NCBI GenBank assembly: GCA_009760855.2
Contig: WPIO01000001.1
Location: forward strand, 1,763,501 to 1,827,500
Direction: 5' to 3'
DNA length: 64,000 nt
Source of the DNA: Cristatella mucedo
Taxonomy: Eukaryota; Bryozoa; Phylactolaemata; Cristatellidae
The translations under genes were made by a program, and so were the position numbers. Below the pieces are notes generated by a model. That model was given only the letters and a program-made list of their open reading frames with translations, was not told the origin of the DNA and did not search any database. This document shows positions 24,594 through 35,800 of this stretch, in pieces (within the stretch, counting starts at the first letter, position 1; the number at the start of each line of letters is the position of its first letter).

Positions 24594-27500
24594 AATTCAT
24601 TTGTATAGCACCCTAAGAGAACTTAATCTCTATCCAGGCGCTTCACATATGCCTCAGGGCTAAAGCCCTCAACCTCGGACGACCAAATCAGCACCACAGT
24701 CAAGTCTTCCTACTTTAAGCTGCATAACAATGCTTAAAATTTAGGGTTGCTTAGAGAGGGATACTACAACTTAGTAAATTGGTAAATGCATTTGTGACAT
24801 CCGGTCTTGTCTTCTTTAACTCACCGATTGCTGATTCACCGGCCTGTGCAATATGGCGCTTACATTTGGCGAAAAAATCTCTTGTCTGTCGTGAGAGTCA
24901 CAGTTGTCACATCACACCACTTTTCAACGACGTTCATTGGCTCTTATTCAAGCAACGTAACGTCTTACAGGTTCTGTCATTCACTTTTAGGTCCCTCCAT
25001 TTGGCTACCGCTTACCTATCAGGTCTACTCCCCCACCAGACAAAGCATCGTACCACTATCCTTTCTGAATCTAATCGTTTAGAAGCACCTCGTAATTGCC
25101 TTACATCCATTTGAGACCGTGCCTTTATTTAGAATGTTCCCAAAGCCTTGAACTCACTTCCGACTTGCGTCACATCATCCCTGACTTGACGACATTTAAG
25201 AAGCTAAAAGCGAATCTATCTGTCACAGCATTTAGTGAGTCCATGTTAATAATAATACTAATGCATTTGACAATGCGCCATCAGAGAACTTGATCTTTTT
25301 CTAGGCGCTTTACATCTGCTGTAAATTGAATCCCAAAGGGCACAGTTGAAACATGACAGCGGCTACTTTTGTTTACGAAATCACTCACTAACTCACGCTT
25401 CAAATTATATAGGTTGCTGCAGGTAGTTATCTCCTATCGTAAGACCTGATAGCTTAATTTTTCTAGGTGCTTGTTGTGGAGTTAAAATTATTCCTAAATA
25501 GTTTTTCTGGTAATATTAATAATAATAATACGTTCGATATAGCGCCCTTAGAGAACTTACTCTCTTTCAAGCCACTTTACATTTGCAGCAAAGTAAGCAC
25601 GATTGAATTGTTAGTGGTAGCATTCTCAATAAACAACGAGGATAACACGGTTAGGGTGGCATGCACAAAGTCAGCATGCAGGTGTGGTTAATCGCAGCAT
25701 GGACAGTATCAGGGGGGATAAGCAAATACAGGTCGCATCACAGGGACCCTCTAAATGCTGTGATAAACAGATGCGGTTTTTAGTTTCTTTTTAAATGTGG
25801 TCAAGTCAGGAGATGTCTTGACGCAAGACGGGAGTGAGTTCCAGGCTTCGGACCATACGAACTATAGGCACGGTCTCCAAAGGATTTGAGATTTTACTAG
25901 GTATGGGTAAACAATTAGATTCCGAAAAGCGGGTGGTACGCTTCTTAGCCTGGTGGGGAGTATATCTCATAGGTAGGTAGGCTGGAGTCAAAGAATGAAG
26001 GGATCTAAAAGTGACGACAAAACCTTGAAGTTGATGTGCTGTTTGACTGGGAGCCAGTGCAGGCCGGAGAGACGTGCTAGTGAGAAGACTTTCGATAGCC
26101 TCATCAAGCTCTTCAGTCATTAGTTTGACTGCCGAGCTCATAGTTTAATGGCTGCTATTGCATTTCTGCGAAGCGTCATAAAAGATACCAACTTTATTAA
26201 AACTCTGCCGTTTGTATAGTATGCTAATGCAATAACATTGCTTCAAGGTCTGAATACATCATATTATGAGAACCAGCTGTTTAAAATACTTTAATTTCTG
26301 ATTAGCCATGGATTTCCTCCGGTAGAAGAAAAATACTTGGGGCACACTGTGACTGACCTGTGCTTTGCATGCACAAGAAGAGCACTCCACGAGCATCTTT
26401 GCTGTACTCATTCGATTCGTATGTCGGCTGGAATCGTGCCGCCACTACAAACTTGACAATTTTTAGATGCATTCACAAGAAGCCGTTGCATCGGTTCGGT
26501 GGGAGATCTCTTCGGAGCTGGAAGCGATTCGACGGCCACAGCTCTGGAGTGGGCGTTTCTGCAATGCATCTTGCATCCTGATATTCAGAATCGCATCCAC
26601 GCTGAGATTGACCATGTCGTTGGTGGGTAATTAAAGAAGTTTCTTACTCATATAGATTTTTAAGTTTGAATCGGTGAATTATATTGAGCACGTGCAGCGA
26701 TACCTTAATTAGTCACAGCTGTGCTTACTCTAGTTCGTAAACATTAGCATGAAAGTCTTTCATGAGCTGTGCCAGTGACATGAACTATGCTTGCAAAACA
26801 CTAGTTATATCTGTCAAAAACATGTGAAATCACTTTTTTTTATTAGTTTTCAGTTAGCTTTCTGGGCAGCAATTCTCTCACTATTCTCTCCTAATATTTT
26901 GCTGAGAAAGCCCCGCTGGATCCAGGCAATTATTCCCTGCTGTCCATCACGCGTAAAATGGAATTCCGCCTCTTTCTAATTTCTAATTGCTACCGTTCGC
27001 TGCAGATTTAATTTCCCTCACTGTATAATTGCTCGGCTGCTTTGTTGTATCATAGGCCCACAACAACTTATAAACATACACATATCAAGGGCTTTCCAAA
27101 GAAAGAGGGCTAATAAGACTAATAAAGCATGTTCAGTGTGCCCATTTAGATACGAACCTCTGAAGTTTATTACTACAGCTGAGAAAAAACAATTCAGCTT
27201 ACAGTGATAATGACATTCACTTGGATATGTAGATTATATCAGCGCAATGTGAAAGGCTAAAATATATGAAGCACTGAGAAACATGTGGTTTCGCCGTTTC
27301 GCTTTAAACATAACCTCGAACGATGATTTCACAATAGATTCTATTCACTAGAGAATTTCTAACTTTGCGTGTACTGAATACGTTTTACTTAAAAGGTTCG
27401 AGATCGTTAGACCTACCCTAACAAACAAAATTAAGAAGATTTGTTGGCGTGACGGATAGCCCTAGAAGTCAAAAGTTGTAATAGGTACGTCGAGCAAGTT

Positions 27501-29729
27501 TATTGAACGGAAAATCTAGTCGCTGGAAAACTTAAAAGCCAGTCTCTCAATAATTGAATCAATTAACTTATGCCATAATATCTGCGCGCCATTAACATGT
27601 CATTTTCCAAAATAGCTTTTAGAGGGATGACGTATCGTGTGGGGGTCAGGTCTCAGACATGAGAAGGGTCACCTGTGGAGTCCCTCAAGGGTCTGTACTT
27701 GGTCCCTTGCTGTTCTCCATTTATACGCAACCTCTGGGAAAAGTGATTAAGGCCCATGGAATAGGATATCACTTCTATTCTGACGATACTCAGTTGTATT
27801 TGTCATTTAAACCGTCGGAATCTGCTGCAGCAACTGAGAAACTGAATGCTTGCCTTGCCGATATTCAATCCTGGATGTCGGAAAACTTCCTGAATTTAAA
27901 TGACGATAAAACCGAACTGCTTCTCATAGCACAACCTAAGCGTGTGGCTAGATTAAAATGCTTTTCTGTTCTAATAGGTGATTCTATTGTGCGACCTTCA
28001 CCACATGCTCGTAATCTGGGTGTCGTGTACAACAGCTGCCTCAATTTCAAAAGCTTCATTCAGAAGACTGCCTCTACAGCTAGCCATCACATCCGATCCC
28101 TATCCAAGATTAGAAGCTGTCTCCCAAAGTGGCTTGTAAAAAGTTTAACTAGCTCTTTAGTTCTGTCTCGGCTTGATCATTGTAAATCCCTTTTGGCTGG
28201 GCTACCAAAGAAAGCTATTATGCCACTACAGCGGACTATGAACATGGCTGCAAGGCTGGTCTTCAAGTCCCAGCGGTTTGAGCACGTGTCACCTCTGCTG
28301 AAAGAGCTAGGATGGTTGCCGGTTGAGCAAAGGATACAGAGCAAAGTTCTTACGCTGACCCACAAGGCCCGCCACGGCTGGGCTCCTTCGTACCTAGCTG
28401 AACTGCTGCATCAGTTTCAGTCTGTTCGCACCCTCAGGTCCTGTGTGGACAATAAATTAGCTGTCCCATTCCTCCGCTTAAAGACCGTTGGCGACAGAAG
28501 CTTTAGCTCTGCAGGTCCTAGACTGTGGAACTCGCTTCCACAATTCTTACGCAACGACATCTACTCTTCAACTGCCGACTATGGCACATCTTTTTCAGCG
28601 GTCCTGAACTGCTACTTCTATGCTACTCACTACCTCAACTGCTCTCCTAACTCTGCTATGCTTCCCACTTTCTCTTTGCTGCGTGAGAGGAAGTCTGTTG
28701 GGTACCGAATGCGTACCGAAAGCCGCTTAGCCTGTGAGTGCGCTATACAAAACTCTCCTGCGTAACACCCACATGGTCTTTATGACTTTGTGGAGTTACT
28801 GAAGGAGATACATGACCAGATAGCCAGCTTGACATTCAAGTCTCTCTTTGGCATTCAAGTATCTCTACTTTTAACTGTGTCATAATGCTAGAGCGTTTCT
28901 ACCGTGCTTAAAGTATTGCACCAATCAAGTAATTGAAGACTTTACCGTCTTCCAGCATGCATTTCTATAACTTCCTCCTCATCATATATCTCTCTTCATA
29001 GACAGTAGCACTCTCACAGATAATGCAAAGCCAGGCTTCTCTGTCGGGCAACAGCGACCTGACAAGAACCCTAGGCCCCGGGCTTCCCATTCAGTAGCTC
29101 ATCCGCTTCAGAGCCCTGTTACGCAAGTTTAGGTCACGTGTCTTGATCCAGCTTTACTGTCTGGAATATCTAATCCCAAGGCTGTCCATTACACGTCAGT
29201 TACTATGACGCTCGACGTCTAGCTTTGCCTTTAAGCGAAATGTGCTCACTGCTGAGCCTACGACCTAAACCGCGACTTTGGATGGATGGTACGAGTGTAG
29301 TGCCACTATTTTCGGAGGGAGAGTATCCTTAGCTAAGCTTCAGGATCCATTTGTTATTTTTTTCTGCCCTACTAGCAGATTAGAGACTTGGATGTGGAAA
29401 TCACCTATTTCACATAGTTTAATGCATCGCCGTTTAAAGTAAAGCTGCAAAACCACTCATTTTGCTGCTTTCTCGCATTGGTTAAGTATACGTGACGTCA
29501 CGTATACTTGTACGTATACGTGACGTATACGGTATACGTGACTCCCCCACTTTCTTCAGCTTGTTGCTATCGCGTTTGTAATATATCATTGAACAGCGGA
29601 TATCCTTTCTTGTATAGCCTATGTGAGTGCCTACCATGTGATTTGATTCTCTTACGTTACAATGTAATTGCTGCATCCTCATTGTATTTTTTAGTGGTGG
29701 TAGTAAAACTAGTAGTAGTAGTAGTAGCC

Positions 29730-29823
<94 letters not shown>

Positions 29824-32800
29824 CAGCAGCAGCAGCAGCAGCAGTAGTAGCAGTGCAGCAGCAGCAGCAGCAGCAGCCGCAGCAGCAGTAGTAGTAGTAG
29901 TTGTAGTAGTAGTAGTAGTAGTAGTATTAGTAAAAGAATTTACTTTGGCTGTTAAATGTACGGGAACGTGCTGGCCAGAGAAGTAAGAATTGACTAATCA
30001 GTACAGCCATGCTGTAGCACGATAACTGTGTGCAGGTCTAAACTGAGATCTATAACAAAAGGCAACCAAGAAAACAGCTGCAGTCATGCCTTTGACACAG
30101 CTTCTGTATCGAGCTCTATCTTGTTTCTATCCAATGAGCTGGAAAGGTAGACCTGGCAGATTGTTATAGCCCAGAGAGATCCTAAAGGCTGACATCATGG
30201 CTGCACAGATTTCGCCCTGAGATATAATTGTTCCGAATTTGGCGTTCAGTCATTTCTTTATATTATATACTGGCAGTTGCTTTCCAACAATTTTCGAAAA
30301 AACTTTAATCGACTGGAACTAATTTTAAGCCTCACTTTCTTCGCTCTTTCATCGCATCAACTTTCATCGCTGAAGTCTCGTTCTTTGACATGAGGGTCCA
30401 CTTCTAAAGTGACCTTTCATTTTTTAAGTCCGTACCAGCTACACAGCCAAGTCTGGTTATCTTTTCGAAGACGTATCGCTGCAAAAATGCTGGCCTCCTT
30501 AAATAAGGAGCCTAAGTTGAGCTTTTCATTGCAATTGTGTTTCTCTATTTGGATGGATTCTTGCGACTAGCCATTCGCTAGTCATCCTCCCGGTGCACTG
30601 GGAAGGTCTTTGGTGCAATATATGAATCTAGGCTTGTGCTGTCTTGAACGGCACACTTGCCGCATTTGACCACTTTTCATCGACCTGCACGTATTCCCCA
30701 ACAAGATGCGAATCTTTGAGTATTTGTTTACTACATATTAGATTAATTCATTCGCTTTCTCCAGTCTGCCTAATTGAACTCCTTTAAGCAATCGATGCCT
30801 CATACCTCCCATTTGTCTGTATCATGTCATTTGAGCACGCCACTAACTGACGTCGAATCCTTTTGCGGCACTGCGTTCGGCTTACGCTCTCTCAAAGCTT
30901 GGAACTCAGAACTCAGCCTGACGTCACGATAGCTTCCCATATCTTGACTTTGTAAAAGAAAAGCCAAAGCCTCGTTTTTTTTCTTCGCAGTATTTGCTCT
31001 ATAATCCCGCGAGAGCTTACGAATGCTAATGCTGGGCATTTATCACTAAGCAATTGTAATAGTTCGTATACAGAGACGGTTGACCGCTGTACTATACTAA
31101 TTTCTTCTCATCCTTATAATTGTTGTAGCAGAACTTTTGCTAGTTCTTCGTAAACGGCCAAAGAAAGGTCTTTCAGCTGCTTGTGATCGCCACCGTGCGG
31201 AATTTTTATGACTCCGATCCAACTAACGTGGATAGTATCAATTAAATTTTAGTTATTAGCTGACTTAATATTCGTTTTAGGACAAAGATCACCTTCTCTC
31301 AGTGATCGCCAAAAGATGTCATGTGTCAATGCCTTCCTTACAGAGGTACTGCGATTTGGAAACATAGCTGCACTGGGATTGCCCCATAGGGTAATTCACG
31401 ACGTCGTTCTGAATGGAACATGTATACCCAAAGACACGGAAATCATCATAAACCTGCACTCGGTTCTACACGATGATAAGATTTTTGATGAGCCATCTAC
31501 ATTTCGACCAGCGAGGTTTTTGGATGCGGATGGGAAATTTAAGCATCAGGAAAAACTCACCCCGTTTGGCTTGGGTGAGTTGTATAGATTTTCCTACATC
31601 AGTCGTATAGCAGGCCGGAGCCAGAGGTTTAGGGTACAATTTGTTTGTTGCTGGCCGTTGGGTGCTCGGCTGAAAAGGCTTTAGGGCATCCGTTTTGAAG
31701 CAGAGAGCGTGCGGCCTAAAATACAGATCATCTGCAAAAAACTCTAAAGACACTTAAAGCTCCAATATTACGTCTCTGCTAGCGGCCTGAATTTTATCTC
31801 TGTTAGAAGCCTGTAGCTATTCTTGCTCAGCCATTGCCGATTGATTCACTCTGTTATGGATTAGTCCCGTGCTTATGAATTTTAAACGAATTATGAGCTC
31901 CAGGCTTCCGATAAGATGTTCGACGGCTTCTACATGCGGCCAGATCCTTAGCTTGTATAATTGCCTCTTAATGAACGTTTTTCTACATCTATTTATAAAA
32001 GGTGGCACCTTCACTATGTGATATTCTGTTTAATTGCATTACCCAGTGATATTCGTGATAAAAAATCTGTGTATTTTCTCCAGATCACCGAACATCTGCG
32101 GCTAACTGCTAACAACCAATATGGGTGCAGAATTATTGGATTACAATGCCACAGTACTTTTACGGTGTGAGCTTGCATTCCCATATCTTTCGTAAACGAT
32201 TAATCTAACTAGTGCATAATCAGACAAAGTTGTGCTCTTTTTTCCGTGGTTCACAATTTGGCTATTGCACATGGCAATTGTGCATATCTCTTAGCTTTTG
32301 TAGTCTAGAAATCAATGAAATGTGTATTTTATTGTGCACTCTTGCACATGGCTTCCCAACTTTTCAGCCACTTCTCCGAATGGGTGGCTTATGGCTAGAT
32401 GAATAACTTGATAATAATGATTCGTAAGTCGCTAGAAAGTATTACGAGTCTCTGGGCCTGACAGGATGCCGGCCACGTGATATAGCTCAGCTGGTTGAGG
32501 CAGACGTCATTTTTGTCTCGGCGCAGAATGGCAGTTACCCGTAGAGCTGTGTGCTTTAGAGTAGCTAAACGTTATCACAGGCAATTAAAAATGGTCCGAG
32601 ATTGAACTAATTTATATAAGAATAATGCTGATTGGCGAAGCTTTGCCTGCCATTCATTAAATCTTACATAAATATCCAAGTCATATTTATTATGTATTTC
32701 TCGCTTTATCAGAAGCAATAAAAGAGTAAAAACGTTACAGCATTGTTTATTCAAACAGAAATTTGATGCGGTTCTTTTACCAGCTTCGTAAATTTTAAGC

Positions 32801-35800
32801 TACTTAATTAACATTAAGGTTATAAATTTCTACTAGGTACACGTAAAAGTCGTATGTTCAAGTGCAAGCTAGATCACAAGATGGTTACATATCGGTCGTG
32901 AATTCAAATTCAATGAAAATAAATGAGTAAAGAAAAATATGTTTCTGCTGCTAAAGTAAGCTGACATGCCATTGTAAAACAACTGTAGCAAATAGTTAGG
33001 TGGTTATACGTTGTGTTCTGTCACGTTGTGTTGTGTTTTGTCGTGTTGTGGTCTGTCTAGCTTGTTGATACCTACTGCGGAAATGAAAAGAAGCACAAGC
33101 ATTCAAGCTTCTAGCAATAAATTACTGTACGTGCAATTGTTATAGGCTCAATAATTTATTATCTGCGGCTATCATTGATTGATTGTCTAAAGCTTAGTGG
33201 GCAAAGAGGCATATATATTTATCGCTTACTAAAGTTTTGGTGCGAATAATAATAGTAATACAGTATAATAACAATAAAATCACATTTATATAACGCCATC
33301 AGAGAACTTAATCGCTTTCTGGGCAGTTGGCAGGTGATGTCATAAATACAGATTGAAATTGTGATGTCAAAATAAGCCTAGCAACGATGGCAAACAGAAG
33401 CAGCTCGTGGAGGTTACCGTTATTTATTTGACCGGTGAAATAATTGCTTCCTCTTCTCAATGACATCATTATGCCAACATTAGTGCATGCGGATCATAGA
33501 AAACAAAACTTCTACCGTTTGGCACTAGCCTGAGCTTCGCAGCTCGAGCTAGCTAGCACAAAGGACGCTCTGAAGTGGCATCTTAAAATAATTAAAACTA
33601 AATCCCTGCTTAAGTAGGAGTCGCGTTTAGCCATAAATATATGCACGATCTTACTCTAATATGTGGTCACTTTTAGAATTTCTGAAATCCTTCACTTTCC
33701 TGTGCTTATGTACGTCTGTGCTAAGGCTATAAATTAACGTATTCTAAATGCTTCTCAACGACATAATCTAACGTGACTGCCACAAGCTATTGGAAGCTCT
33801 TTCTGATAGAGTGCGGCAACCTTGCAGGATACGTGAGTTAGTGGCAGTTTAAATGATGGTGGAATCAAAAAACGAAAGCCATAGATTAGACCTATTAGCT
33901 AAGTAGTGCAGCGGTTAATCCTTGGTAACATAGGCTAAACTAGGCTATCTAAGAATAATAATAAAAACACTAGCTGGTTTAACAGCTTCTTTTGTATAGC
34001 GACAGAAAAGCCTTTACGGCTATTACTACCGCTTGCAGCAGCGATAAAGGATAGCGCCCACCGCAAGAATTGAACCCACGATCTTGGGACCGACGTCGTG
34101 AAAATCAACTGCCTTACCTAGTGCGCCATTACGGCTCACCAGAATGAAGGAATAGCGATATTAGTTAGAATATTAGGCTAACTAGTGATTACGGAACCCT
34201 TCAATACATGCCGAAGAAAAGCATTGGTCAAGTCATTCAGATGAACATAATGAATTTAAGCGTTAGTGTTCAGACTAGTAGTACCGGTATTGCTTAATTG
34301 TTAATATCTTGCGTAAATGCGAGAACTTATTTTTATACTTCTGAAAAAATATGGGCGTTTACGCGCTTAAGATTATGGCTAACAATCTCATTTATTTTTT
34401 CCTGAATTTTATTTTCCCTTGAGATCCCAAATTCAGGACGAATGCTAATAATGTATATTAACTTATTCGTGTTCCAACTTCCACATAGTTATTCACAGGC
34501 ACAGTATGCAGAATCAAATTATGCTTGAAAAAATTGTACTTTTTTTAATAGACATTAAGAAACTTTGAAACTATCTAACATATAATAAGTTGTATTTAGG
34601 ATAAAACTTTGGCATTAAAAATGCACGGAAAAGATTTTTATATTTGGCAGTTCAAACACACAAGAAATTCTAGATTTCAGGTCAAAAGATTATGTCTGCT
34701 TTAAAGTCAAAGACTTGGATCATATGCGTTCTTTTCAATGCATTTGAATTTGTCATAACAAAAAATTAACATCCTTAGATAACAAATCAAGCATTGTTTG
34801 GTTTTTCCGTTCCAGTTTTATTCCCGAAAACCTGCATCTTAGCTTGAGTGAAAGAAAAAGGTGTTCTCAATCCACGACCTGAGTCGTGGAATAGAGTCCT
34901 AAAGCAAAGACGCTCCTATTGCCATACTGCAAGCTGGAATTGTGTAATGCAATGTATCTCCGTCTGACACTCCACAAATCCACAAAGACTATGTGGGTGT
35001 TACGCAGGAGAGTTTTCTGCAGCGAACACGCAGCCTTAGCGACTTTAGGTACGCATACGATAGCCAAAAACTTCATATCACGCAACTAAGAGAAAGTGAG
35101 AAGCATAGCTGAGTCAGGAAAGCAGTTGAGGTAGTGAATAAGCTGGAAATAGCAGTTCAGGACGGCTGAAAAGAATGTGCCATAGTCGGCAACAGGAGAG
35201 TAGTTGTCGTTGCGTAAGAACTTTGGAATTAATTTCCACAGTCTAGGACCTGCAGAGCAAAATATTCTGTCGCCAGCCAGTCTGTAAGCGGAGGAATGGA
35301 ACAGCTAATTTATCTTTTAAGCAGGACCCGAGAGCTCGAGAAGCGGGAACCTTTGCAGCAGTTCAGGTAGGTATTAACGAGTAGAGTCATGGCTGGCCTT
35401 ATGGGTCAGCGTAAGAACTTTTCTCTGGATCCATTGATCTACGGCAACCATCCAAGCTCTACTAGCAAGAAGACACATGGTCAAACCTCTGGGATTTGCA
35501 AACTTGCCTTGCGGCCATATTCATTGCCAGATGCAGTGGCCTAGTGGCTTTTTTCAGGTAGCCAATCCAAAAGGAGATAACGATAATCCAGCTGACATAG
35601 AACTATGGAGCTAGTTAAATTTGTTAAGCCACCGTGGAAGACAATGACAATCTTAAATAGCGATCGAACGTGATGGCTAGTTCACGAAACAGTCTTCCAA
35701 ATGAAGCATTCAAAATTTATGCAGCTGTCGAAGACGAGACCTAAATTCCGAACACATGGTGACAGTGGCACATCAGCATCACCAATTAGAAGGGCTAAGC

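Larger units (their letters stand above)
23480..25245 (+). mobile_element. LINE family B copy, long but degraded and interrupted
   Basis: In order: the linker/RT start (atttaaggaggccacaagtg), the RT core ([20 protein letters not shown], then [15 protein letters not shown] near 24235), the thumb region from about 24690, and the C-terminus ([33 protein letters not shown]). The catalytic YADD is changed to YADN and stops abound. A (TA)n run and a second repeat piece (24517-24690) split it between core and thumb. It lies within P450 intron 2. Confidence 0.78.

Noticed and set aside
29508..29891. 127-codon ORF with long polyalanine
   Set aside because: It is only the AGC/AGT triplet tract read in one frame, inside a P450 intron.
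32470..32545. Possible tRNA gene (tatagctcagctggttgag looks like an A box)
   Set aside because: No B box and no acceptor-stem pairing could be found within the right distance, so it is chance or a SINE scrap.
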